A stretch of DNA of 64,000 nucleotides, from contig NC_072801.1 of NCBI RefSeq assembly GCF_028583425.1, positions 64,743,766 to 64,807,765 of the forward strand, given 5' to 3'. The notes under the pieces are model-generated. The model was given only the letters and a program-made list of their open reading frames with translations, had not been told where the DNA came from and ran no database searches. This DNA is from Eublepharis macularius (Eukaryota > Chordata > Lepidosauria > Squamata > Eublepharidae). The position numbers and the translations under genes were made by a program. Of the stretch, positions 54,501-64,000 are shown one piece after another. How positions within the stretch are numbered: the stretch's first letter is position 1; every line of letters starts with the position of its first letter.

Positions 54501-54815
54501 CTAAACAGTAAAGAGGATTTTGACCACATTGTAGATTGATAGTGATACATAATAGCCTGTAACCACTCTCTGAGGTCTTGCATTCTGATTTTTTCTCCTT
54601 CCTCTGCATAGGTCAGGATTATTTTTTGTCTACCTTTTGCTACAGTATTAACAGAGAGTTCTTTAATTAATTAATTACCTTCATTTATGTCCTGCCTTTC
54701 TCATAGATGGGGACCCAGAGCGATATTTAAAGATAGCTGTACTATTTCTACTCTTCTTATAATGCAAGAGTAGCAGTAGCTTTGCGGTGATGTAATTTTA
54801 TTTTAAAACTAGAAA

Positions 54816-56735
54816 CAACGCCCATTGTGGTGGGAAAATACAACGGGCTCTAGAAAGGGGAGGGTGGGCAGGCAGATGTTCACTCTTCCTCCATCACTGA
54901 TCCCAACCAGTGAAGGAGGGGGGATAAGAATTGCCACCTGCTCTACAACTGATCTCAGCAACATGAAGGGGTAGTGGGCTTTGCTATCTGCTGCACATCT
55001 GATACAGACTGGGTAAAGGGGGGCAGGCATTGCCACCTGCTCTGCTCCTGATCCCAGCCGGGTAAAGGGAAAATGGGCATTGCCTTCTGCTCTGCACCTG
55101 ATTACGGCTGGGTGAAGGGGGGAAGGAATTGCTGCCTGCTCCAAGCCCGATCCCAGCTGGGTGGTGGGCATTGCTACCTGTTCCCTGCTGGGTGAAGGGA
55201 GGAGCGAGCACTACCTCCTGCTCCTTGCCTGATCCCAACAGGTGAAGGAGGGTGAAGGGCTTTGCTACGTGCTCCGTTCCTGATCCCAGCTGGGTGAAGG
55301 GGGTGCAGGCATTGCCATCTTCTCTGTTCCTGATTCCAGCAGGTTGAAGGGGGGTAGAGATTGATGCCTGCTTGGCGCCTGATACCAACAGGGTGAAGAT
55401 GGGGTGGGCATTGCTGCCTGCTCCATTTCTTGTCCCATCTGGGTGAAGAAGGGAATTGCCTTCTGATCTGTGCCTGATCCCACCAAGGTGAAGGCACAAG
55501 GTGGGCACTGCCACCTTCTCCACTTCTGATCCCAGCTGGGTGAAGAGAGTGGGCATTGCCATCTGCTCTCCTGATCACAGCTGGGTAAAAGGGGGTGGGC
55601 ATTGCCATCTGCTCTGCTCCTGATCCCAGCTGAGTGAAGTGGGTGGGTAATTGCCACCTCCTTTTCTCCCTTATACCCACTGCGTTAAGGCAGGGGGGCA
55701 GGCATTGTAACCTGCTCAGCTCCTATTGCCAGTTGTGATAAGGAGGGGGGTGTATTGCCACCTGCTCCGCTCCTAATACCAGCTGAGTTCTGACAGGGGA
55801 AGGCATTGCCACCAGCTCTGCTCCTAATAACACCTGGGTTAAGGCAGGGGCAAGCATTACCACCTACTCCGCTCCTGATCCCAGCTGGCTGAAGGGGGGC
55901 TGGCATTACCACCTACTCTGCTCCTAATACCAGCTGGGTTAAGGTGGGGGATGGGCATTGCCACCTTCTCCACACCTAATGCCAGCTGGGTTAATGTGAG
56001 GGTGGGCATTGCCAAGTGCTCCTCTCGTATTACTGGCTGTGTTAAGGCTGGAGATGGGCATTGCCACCTTCTCCGTTCCTAATACTGGTTGGGTTAAGGC
56101 AGAGAGTGGGCATATCTACCTAGTCTGCTCCTGATCCCAACTGGGTGAAAGAATGGAGGGCATTGCTACCTTCTTCACTCCTAATATCAGCTGGCTTAAG
56201 TTTGGGGTGGCATTGCCACCTGCTCCACTCCTAATAACAGATGGGTTATGGCAGACAGTAGGCATTACCACCTTCTCTGCTCCTGATCCCAGTTGCCTGA
56301 AAGGGGGCAGGTATTGCCTCCTGCTCCACTCGTAATATTAGCTGGGTTAATGCAGGGGGTTGGCATTGACACCTGTTCCGCTTCTAATACCAGCTGAGTT
56401 AATGCGGGGAATGGGCATTGCCACCTGCTCCATTCTATACCAGGCTGAAGTAGGGGCAGTCATTGCCACTCGCTCTGCTCCTAATATCAGCTGGGTTAAG
56501 GTGGGGGTGGGCATTGCTACCTGCTCCATACCTAATACCGGCTGGGTTAAGGCACTGGGAGGGCATTGCTACCTGCTCCACTTCTGTTCCCTGCCTGGGC
56601 TTCCCACCAAGGCATGTTTTCTGGAGCAATATGGTGAGTTACCTGGGCTTTCCTTTGCAGCAGTGCCCTCTGGTGGTGCACCAAGATATAAAGTCAGTTG
56701 TCTGAAACACGCTTACTCAGTTATATATATAGAAG
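54816..56735 (-). mobile_element. Helitron-like element with a large 48-50 bp tandem array
   Basis: The left end AAATACAACGGGCTCTAG and the right end with TTATATATATAG match 32060-32601. Between about 54885 and 56620 lie roughly 35 imperfect units of the type GGCATTGCCACCTGCTCCGC-TCCTAATCCCAGCTGGGTTAAGG. Minus-strand frames running through the array have no biological meaning. It lies in the intron between CARD exon F and the linker exon. Confidence 0.65.
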
Positions 56736-57734
56736 ATAAAGAGAAGTGTGTGACTCAACACTGGAGCAGGATGTAGAGCCTGCAAACAGGTTTTTGCCAC
56801 TTCAGATCCTCCTGCTTGTGGAAACGTCCCACAATCAGCCACAGCTCGCTCCTGTCTTTTCTCAGTAGCCATTCTATTGTAGTTAGGGTTGCCAACAGGG
56901 CTGGAGAAAAATGTTCTGATCTTTTTAATAGCATCTTAATGTGTGGAAATAGACAGTTGAATCTTTTCGTGGCATGGAGTTAAATAACATCACCAGATAA
57001 TTACTGCAGATCTGATATCTAAGGTACAGGACATTTCTCCCCAGGCTTGTTGGAAACTCTTAAGGATCATGAACTGTCCTCGAGGAGGCATGTAAGACTT
57101 CCACATTGACTATTTTCCATTTAAAAGTGAGGCTTTTTTAAAGCGAGACTTTCAGTAATTAATTGATGGAAAGGACTCGTTTTGAACAAAAGGCATACTG
57201 TTTTTCCATTTTAATGCTTTACTATTTGGTATTTCAAGGTTAAGGTGGGTTATGCTGTCTTGAATCACCATGGCTTGGGGAAAAGGCACAACAGAAACAT
57301 TTTAATAAATAAATAGCTGTAAAAATGAAGACACACAAAATGACACTGCATTTCTAAAAGGAGAAGGAACTACCCTGGCTGGTTTTCAGTCTCTTTTTTG
57401 AACTCTGTCTCAAAATATTTTTAAATTTAATTTAGGGGGGAAATCAGATAAGAAGGGAGCGTTCCTAAGCAGGTCTGCTGAGAAATACTCCTTATGTTCT
57501 GATTTTGTGCAGGGGTTGGGAGGCAATAGAACTGAACATAACGTTTCTGAACCCGATTACAAGCCTCACTGCAGCTGGTTCGACGGGCTTTTATTGTCTG
57601 AATGTGGAAAATCCAAAGCAATATCCTACGCTCAAAGGGAGTGTTCTATACCAGTACCCAACATTTCTGAATACAGTTTGCATTACACAATGAGAGACGC
57701 CGCCCTTCATTCTCCTCTCTGCCTCCTCCTGCAG
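56736..57734. other. Intron before the linker exon of locus 2
   Basis: The repeat shared with the start of the window lies at about 56885-57010. An open stretch at 57507-57734 has two overlapping frames and no known motif. Confidence 0.35.
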
Positions 57735-57776
57735 GTGGAAGTGAAGCTGAAGACATTATGGCATCTCTCAGAAATG
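57735..57776 (+). CDS. Linker micro-exon of locus 2 (42 bp, phase 1-1)
   Basis: A CTCCTCCTGCAG acceptor and an AATG|GTAAGT donor, both close to consensus, enclose 42 bases. Entered in phase 1 they read G-G-S-E-A-E-D-I-M-A-S-L-R-N, an acidic flexible linker. It is the same length as M1 and M3 upstream of locus 1 but not clearly similar in sequence. The splice sites are stronger than those of M1-M3. No transcript is available to confirm use. Confidence 0.6.
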
Positions 57777-58029
57777 GTAAGTAGTACAGAAATTGCACCT
57801 TGAGTGGCACTGTGCATTTTTAAATTGTGACAGCTGTTAGTCCACAAAATGGCACAGTTTCTAATGCCTTCTGGTGTTCAAAGTTTACCATACACATGAT
57901 GGTTCTACTGCACAAAAAGTGCTTCAGTAGAGGAAACGGTATATGCATATGTAAATAGTCATATGAGATGGGTATAGTTGTGCATGTTTTATATGATACA
58001 TATGTGGGTATGTTCATCACATCATGAAA

Positions 58030-58245
58030 ATAATCTGGAGAGCCGGGTTTGATTCCCCTTTCATCCGCTTGATGCCAGCTAGTTGACCTTGGGTCAGTCA
58101 CAGCTCTTCCAGAGCTCTCTCAGCTCCACCCACCTCACAGGGTGATTGTTGTGGGGATAATAACAACATACTTTGTAAACCACTCTGAGGGGGCGTTAAG
58201 TTGTCCCAAAGGGCAGTATATAAATAGAATGTTATTATTATAAAA
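58030..58245 (+). mobile_element. tRNA-derived SINE fragment
   Basis: Words GAGAGCCGGGTTTGATTCCCC, CACCCACCTCACAGGGTGATTGTTGTGGGG and a (TTATTA) tail match the SINE at 17268 and 37915. Confidence 0.75.
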
Positions 58246-58359
58246 GCTACCTATAGATGTTAAGTTAATTCCTCCACAGAAGTGATTTCCAAGCAGAGAT
58301 GGCTTTACCTTGAGGAAAGATTACATATTTTGGGTGCCATTAAAGGTAGCAGAGTAAGA

Positions 58360-58590
58360 GAGATGGGATGTATGAATATGCTCTTTTATTTTTTTAATTT
58401 TATTAATAGCTTTTCATTCCGCCTCCCCATTTTTTGCTGTTCATTTATTTCTTTTATGCTATTAGTATGCCAAAATGTTAAACTGCTTAAATTTATTGTG
58501 AGGAAACAGAAGATGGCACACAAAAAATCTGCCTTGAGCTGAGAGGAAAGGCGGAATATAAATATTTTAATAAATAAAATTTAATAAAAA
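58360..58590 (+). mobile_element. LINE 3' tail
   Basis: AT-rich, with TCTGCCTTGAGCTGAGAGGAAAGGCGGAATATAAAT and a (AATAAA)n end. Confidence 0.45.
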
Positions 58591-59267
58591 TTAAAATCTC
58601 TTGAAATTGGTTTTCACAGAGAAGAATAAGATTGAAACAGGGATAATAAATGTGAAATCATCCCTCAAGAGAAACAGTTTTGCTCTCTAGGGCAAAATTC
58701 CACCAGGAAATAGGGTTGCGCAGTGGAAAAATTGTCATTTTAATTTCCTGTTGTAATATAAGAAAGGCGAGATATGTCTGTTTTAAGAATTTTTGAGAAA
58801 TGTTATTGTTGCATCATGAAGCCTCGTTGAGTTCCATTTCCACTTTCATTATGAGCAGGGTAGATGTGCACCTGTTGTTTTCTGTGTCCATAAAATTGCA
58901 GATTTTCCTGAGCGGACTTTTCCCACCAAATGTTATCAAAATATCAAGGAACTTAGTCTGCCCTCTCTTCTAAAGAACCCTCAAGTTTCAACTCAATTGG
59001 ACAATGGGGTATAATTTTACAGGCAACCAGTATTATTGGGATCAGTATTATTAACTGTATATTTTAGATTTGTTGCTTTACTTTGTTACTGTGCCACCCA
59101 AATTGAAGACTTTTAGTTACATGGATCCATGTAATGAAAAAGTTCACTTTGCTTGGATTGCGTCCTTAGTTAGTCAAACGGCACATGGGATATGGTGGCC
59201 TTTGTACAGGACATTAAGAGTGATCTGAGTGTGAACTGATGGCTGCTTTTATACCATCTGTTCTTAG

Positions 59268-59513
59268 AGGAACACTTCATTGAGAAGCACCAGGAAGAGC
59301 TGATTCGCCGTATCATTGGGGTGGAGGTTGTTTTACACTCTGCACTGTGTGATAGTCTAATAACAAGAGAACAAATGAAGGAAATCAAAGGCAGCCCTCA
59401 ACAGCAAATGCAGAAACTGTATGAATTGGTACCAAGTTGGAATACAGAGGACAAGGAAAAATTGCAATACATTCTAATGGAAACAAACCAATGGCTTATT
59501 GCCCAGCTTGCAG
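59268..59513 (+). CDS. CARD cassette exon G of locus 2 (counterpart of A)
   Basis: This exon follows CTGTTCTTAG and ends at GCAG|GTAAAT, phase 1-1, 82 residues, the same length as exon A. It reads E-E-H-F-I-E-K-H-Q-E-E-L-I-R-R, V-E-V-V-L-H-S-A-L, T-R-E-Q-M-K-E-I-K-G, K-L-Y-E-L-V-P-S-W-N-T-E-D-K-E and M-E-T-N-Q-W-L-I-A-Q-L. The Q-x-x-E-I-x-G, L-I-x-Q-L and length features are shared specifically with exon A, which makes A and G positional paralogues. Their DNA is clearly diverged, unlike the pair B and H. Confidence 0.9.
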
Positions 59514-59854
59514 GTAAATATACTGAAGTTGGCCATGAATGGGCTATTACTGTCCTTGTTGGTTACATGATCCTTATCCCATCCAAAAGAGATAACGAAT
59601 GCCAACTTTATCCTGGTGTCAGTTCCTCATCTCTCAATGTGGGATCAGGGCCTTAGACAAGGTGTGTTTCTTGGAGTCTCATGGTGTCCGCTGCCATGTA
59701 CAGCACATGTATGTATCACTGGTTCTTATTTATAGTATAATCGCCATGCTTATCTACCCCCATTCTGAGATCCTGCAAAACACATTGGCATTCTTCCTTG
59801 GCCTGTGAAATCCCCATCCTTGTGCCTAACTAATGATAAATCAGGACAATCCGG

Positions 59855-61162
59855 CTGGATTCATAAGTTGGAAGGGGCCATACAGACCATCTAGTCCAAC
59901 CCCCTGCCCAGTGCAGGATCAGCCTAAAGCATCTCTGACAAGTGTTCATCCAACCTCTTCTTGAAAACTGCCAGTGAAGGGGAGCTCACCACCTCCCTAG
60001 GCAGCTGATTCCACTTTTGAACTACTCTGACCATGAAAACGTTTTTCCTAATATCCAGCCGGTACCTTTGTGCATGTAGTTTTAGCACATTGCTTCGCGT
60101 CCTACCCTCTGCTGCCAACTGGAACAGCTCTTTGCCCTCCTCCAAATGACAGCCTTTCAAATATTTAAAGAGAGCAATCATGTCCCCACTCAACCTCCTC
60201 TTCTCCAAACTAAACATTCCCAAGGCCCTCAGCCTTTCCTCGTAGGGCTCAGTCTCCAGACCCCTGATCATTCTCGTCGCTCTCCTCTGCACCCTCTCGA
60301 TTTTGTCCACATCCTTTTTGAAGTGAGGCCTCCAGAACTGCACACAATACTCCAGGTGTGGCCTGACCAAGGCAGTATAGAGAGGGGCTATGACCTCCTG
60401 CGATTTCAACGCTATGGCCCCTTTGATACAACCCAGGATTGAATTAGCCTTTTTTGCCACCGCATCACACTGACTGCTCATATTCAGTTTACAGTCCACT
60501 CTTACCCCAAGATCCCTTTCACATATACTACTGCCCAGAAGTGTATCCCCCATCCAGTATTTGTGCTTCCCATTTTTGTGGCCCAGATGTAATACTGTGC
60601 ACTTGTCTTTGTTGAATTGCATCCTATTCACAGCTGCCCACTTCTCCAGAGTATTCAGGTCTTGTTGAATTTTAATTCTATCTTCTTGGGTGTTTGCTAC
60701 CGCTCCCAATTTGGTAGCATCAGCAAATTTAATGAGCAGCCCTTCCACTCCTTCATCCAGATCATTGATAAAAATATTGAAAAGTACCAGGCCCAAAACC
60801 GAGCCCTGCAGCACCCCACTGGACACCTCCCTCCAATCTGATGAAATGCCGTTGACCACCACTCTTTGAGTGCGGTCCTCCAACCAGTTCCCTATCCACC
60901 GAACTGTCCTATAGTCTACTCCACAGTCTTCCAGTTTGCCCATCAGAATGTCATGGGGGACCTTATCAAAAGCTTTACTGAAATCCAGATAAATCACATC
61001 AACAGAGTTCCCCCGATCCAGTAAGCTGGTCACTCGATCAAAGAAGGAAACCAGGTTGGTCTGGCAAGATCTGTTAGGAACAAAACCATGTTGACTTCCC
61101 CGGATCACTGAGCGGGGAATCACTGAGCGGGGAGCGATTCTTGAGTCTCTGCATTCATTCAC
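59855..61162 (-). pseudogene. CR1-type LINE reverse transcriptase fragment
   Basis: A minus-strand frame of about 410 codons encodes the C-terminal half of a CR1 reverse transcriptase: Q-H-G-F-V-P-N-R-S-C near the start, Y-L-D-F-S-K-A-F-D, V-L-Q-G-S-V-L, then F-A-D-A-T-K-L (60708-60728), where the catalytic second Asp of FADD is Ala, and the thumb with R-V-Q-R-R-A-T-R-M-I-R-G-L. The 3' UTR with ATCTAGTCCAACCCCCTGC ends near 59855. It is 5' truncated at about 61160, as usual for LINE copies. It lengthens the intron between CARD exons G and H. Confidence 0.85.
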
Positions 61163-62444
61163 ATCATCTTCAGCTTTATTAAGATACTTCCTATTGTCAT
61201 ACTAGAATTCAGAAAAAACAAAATACTTGGGACAGATTACTTAGGGATGGAGCTCTCCACTACTCCTGCTGCTGCAGTGGCAGGGCAGCTCTCCACAAAG
61301 CTTTTGGTTAAGGTTTTTGGCTGCCCTTCACAAGGAAGCAGGGCCACCATGCCTTTCAAGCAGTCTTGATTGCCAGAAAGAGTTCCAATCTGAGGGCCAA
61401 AATATACAATATGAAACCAACAAGTCAGGACACTGGTTCCCAGCCTCACTCACGGTTGTGCATTCAAGCAAGGACTCACCTTTAAAAATCCCTCCATTTC
61501 TTAATTTGTTTGCAAACAAGTGTGTAGGAGGGAGGGGTTTTGGATTTCCCTCCCCACTGCCTTTTGGCCACTGGAAACAGTGCTGGGGAGGGACTATTTG
61601 CCCATTCCTGTAGCTTCACAACCCATGGGATGAACACGTGGTGCCAAAAGACGGGCAGAACAAAGACTCCGATGCTGTTTTCAGAGGCAAAAATGACCAG
61701 GGAGGGAAGCCTGAAGCCCCTCCCTCCTGCACATCCCATTTGCAGCTGAATGAAGAAACAGGGAGCTTTTTAAAGGTGGGACGCTGCTGGAACATACAAT
61801 CGTGAGTCAGAAATCTGTACTGTGACTCATGGATTTAATATCATGTGTTTTCGCTCAGACTATAATTGCTGTTGACGCAATGGTTCTTGATTTTCACCAA
61901 GCCATTTCGTTCCCATGGATTTTAATAACGGGAAGCCTTCAAATTCGTCATATTCTATCTTTTATACAAAATGCTTGAACCTAGATTAGAATGTCCTACT
62001 TCACAAAACACTCACATAAAGTTTGATAGAGAACATTCCGTGAAAGTCTTAAGCAGATCTCCTGCCCCATTCACAGAGGACAGCTGGAATAGCACAACAG
62101 TTTTAAAAGCAGGAAATTCTCAGAGAGAGAAAGAGGTGTACAGTGTAATGTTACATTTGTCTAAGTCCATTGACTTTATTGGGTTTAAGACAGCAATGTT
62201 AGCCATCTTTCCCTTTACTGTGGAGGTTCCATCCTTGTTCTAGACTCTTGATGAACCGTACAGGGAAGAAATCAGACTTAAGACTTGAGAACATCTGCAT
62301 TCATTCAGTTATGATTATCAGCTGGCCTTCCTCAGGCAAACCACTGTTTATGTACCTCATTTTAATTAATGCCTGTGATGAGTCCCACATCCTGTGAGGA
62401 TACAGAATCACATGGACATGCTGTTTGACTGTATCTTTTCCCAG
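61163..62444. other. Intron before CARD exon H
   Basis: About 61480-61560 and 61690-61750 hold similar GGGAGGG(G)TTT-type words in opposite sense, perhaps a repeat. Otherwise nothing recognised. Confidence 0.35.
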
Positions 62445-62687
62445 GGGGCCATTTTGTGGACAGACATCAGGAGGAGCTGATCGAACGAGTGACGGAGGTC
62501 CCCCTGAACCAGCTTCGTGGGTTTGCACTGGATGAGGAGCAATATGAGACTCTCCTTCACTGCGCCACAGCCAAGATGCAGATGTTAGCCCTGTTCCAGA
62601 TGGAGCAGAAGTGGAACAGGCAGCAGAAGGATCGACTGTACCGAGCGCTGGCAGAAACCAATCCAGATGTTATTAAAATTCTCGAGG
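62445..62687 (+). CDS. CARD cassette exon H of locus 2 (near copy of B)
   Basis: This exon follows TTTTCCCAG and ends at GAGG|GTAAAT, phase 1-1, 81 residues. It reads G-G-H-F-V-D-R-H-Q-E-E-L-I-E-R-V and D-E-E-Q-Y-E-T-L-L-H as in exon B, then W-N-R-Q-Q-K-D-R-L-Y-R-A-L-A-E-T-N-P-D-V-I-K. By eye the first 146 bases differ from exon B at three positions, while the last 97 differ at roughly 23. It is the last exon visible; the next cassettes should follow beyond the window. Confidence 0.92.
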
Positions 62688-64000
62688 GTAAATCCAGAAG
62701 CAGCTTTCTATACTGTGTCTTCATGAAGCTTGAATGTTTATTGTGAAGGAGAAAACACCATGTTTTGAATGAATTATCAGATTGGATCCATGGATGGACT
62801 GCCATTTAACTTTAGGCCACTACTCTAGAGGGTCACCAGTGGCCCTGAGCAAACAGAACCCAGTCCCAGCAACTCCACCAGTGCCTCAGTGCCTCTGGGA
62901 CCACTTTATTGGCTCAGACTGTTCCCTGGCAATGGCAGTTGGTGTCAGCTCATGTATTATCTCCTCCCACATGGCTGCCAGTTTACAGGAAGAAGCAGCG
63001 AGTGATCAAATACCCACTGCTAGATCTGCTTTCAGCAGAGCATCCCTGCATCACTAGCTTGTAGCACGGGAAGGATATTTCAACTTGCCTTCCTCCAGGG
63101 CAAATTTCACTTTCCACTCCTTTCTTATTGGGGTGGGGTAGGGGGTAGAAGTGAGGATGATCCACGATTCCTGTGGGTGTCATTCTCCATTGCTGGATTA
63201 CAGCCATACAGAATAAAGTTTGGTCAGTACTAGGGAAAAGAGAGAGAGTTTTGCTGCTTCTGAAGATTATTTCATTATGAGATACCTTAATTTGCTTTAT
63301 TGTTTAGGAAATATGCAGCATTTTTGTAACTTTTATTCGTAGCCTAGCAGAATTAAAAACAGCAGATTCCAGGACCTGTTCTGTTCCCCCCTTCCACCCA
63401 CCCCCCCACCCCGGGCCCCAGTTCTGCCTGATTGTGGTTTCCTCCTCTCTGGTGCTGCTGCACTGATAGTCGTATGCAGCAAAGAACAACATGGCATTCC
63501 CTTCGTCTCTTAAGGTTGCTTTTATCATTTTAATACACTAGAGGAGATCCTATCATGTGTCTCCTGGAGTTAAAGGTAATTTGGCACTAGGAAATTTGGC
63601 AGTAGTATGTATTTATTTAAAACATTTGTATCTCACCTTTTCACCCAGTTAGGGCCTTCAAGGTGGTGGAAAATTAAAAAGACATTAAAATCAACTTTAA
63701 AACTGTATATGTATATAAAGCCAGAGATTAGACACAGAAAAGCATAAAACTGGAAGGGCTCCCCAAGGAGATTCACAGCAATTAAAAACAGACAGAAAGG
63801 TCAGGTAGATTTGAATGGGACCAGGTGATCCCTAAAGTATGCTGGTCCCAGGATGAATAGGGTTTTAAAGTCAATACCAGCAGCATCTTTAATTGGGCCT
63901 GGAAGCACATTGAAAGCCAGTGAAGACAGAACATGACTGGCATGATACGGTCCCCACAACCCACCCCAGACAGCACCCTCGCTGCAACGTTGAAGGGCAG
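62688..64000. other. Intron after CARD exon H, L2-like tail at the end
   Basis: About 63590-63990 holds AT-rich and L2-like words (AGGGTTTTAAAGTCAATACCAGCA, TGAAAGCCAGTGAAGACAGAAC). No further CARD exon occurs before the end of the window. Confidence 0.4.

Larger units (their letters stand above)
49971..62687 (+). other. Locus 2: PYD plus multi-CARD sensor gene (internal exons, runs off the window)
   Basis: Six exons on the + strand are all phase 1-1: PYD, CARD, CARD, a 42-bp linker, CARD, CARD. The order of the last two CARDs (59268, 62445) mirrors exons A and B of locus 1, so this is a paralogous copy whose remaining CARD and FIIND exons should lie to the right of 64000. No start codon or promoter was identified between the end of locus 1 (36995) and the PYD exon. 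The intervening 13 kb is mostly repeats. One alternative is that all exons belong to one giant gene, but the stop at 36995 argues for two. Confidence 0.7.

Noticed and set aside
54984-55680. Minus-strand frames of up to 192 codons
   Set aside because: They run through the 48-50 bp tandem array and repeat one low-complexity peptide.
57507-57803. Open frame with Cys/Trp residues that looks a little like an extracellular domain
   Set aside because: Two overlapping plus-strand frames are open over the same bases, no family motif is met, and the only well-formed exon in it is the 42-bp linker at 57735.

Overview
The window looks like a squamate reptile (lizard) nuclear genome. Genes are split into short exons with GT/AG borders. 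The introns are full of tRNA-derived SINEs, CR1, L1 and L2-like LINEs, DIRS, Copia and Penelope-like retroelements, and hAT- and Harbinger-type MITEs. No bacterial, organellar or RNA gene was seen. The species cannot be named from the sequence alone.

The genic content is all on the + strand and belongs to one innate-immune family, the FIIND/CARD (NLRP1/CARD8-type) inflammasome sensors. Locus 1 has its 3' half fully in view. Four CARD exons (18636-18881, 19888-20130, 21559-21786, 22411-22650) are followed by a mini-exon (25628-25659), five FIIND exons (26226-32956), a short linker exon (34779-34841) and a terminal CARD exon ending at a stop at 36993-36995. Splice phases chain without a break (1-1, 1-1, 1-1, 1-1, 1-0, 0-2, 2-1, 1-0, 0-0, 0-1, 1-1, 1-stop), giving 707 codons from the first visible CARD. 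The FIIND keeps the His, Glu and Phe|Ser residues needed for self-cleavage. Upstream, three homologous 42-45 bp phase 1-1 candidate micro-exons (2936, 3807, 6372) lie in a local tandem duplication. No NACHT or LRR exon was found in the window.

Locus 2 begins after locus 1 in the same orientation and runs off the right edge. It has an internal PYD exon with no start codon (49971-50240), CARD (52597-52848), CARD (53530-53778), a 42-bp linker (57735-57776), CARD (59268-59513) and CARD (62445-62687). Its FIIND part would lie beyond base 64000. The last CARD exon is almost identical to the second CARD exon of locus 1 over its 5' 146 bases, while its 3' part and flanking introns differ, which suggests gene conversion.

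The rest is introns and intergenic DNA filled with mobile elements. Many have target-site duplications that can be read directly: hAT MITEs with 8-bp duplications at 22804, 28702, 37387, 38411, 39316 and 52915; Harbinger-like MITEs with TNA duplications at 14209 and 27458; and Penelope-like elements at 7889-9055 (13 bp) and 41568-43985 (10 bp, nested in a SINE and built as an inverted repeat). Two large 48-50 bp tandem arrays (about 32115-32470 and 54885-56620) sit inside related repeat elements. A 40-bp x 5 minisatellite lies at 34253-34452.

Inferred working model: each locus encodes a cytosolic death-fold sensor in which many CARD modules (and a PYD in locus 2) precede a self-cleaving FIIND and a C-terminal effector CARD. 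The modules are interchangeable because every cassette exon is phase 1-1.
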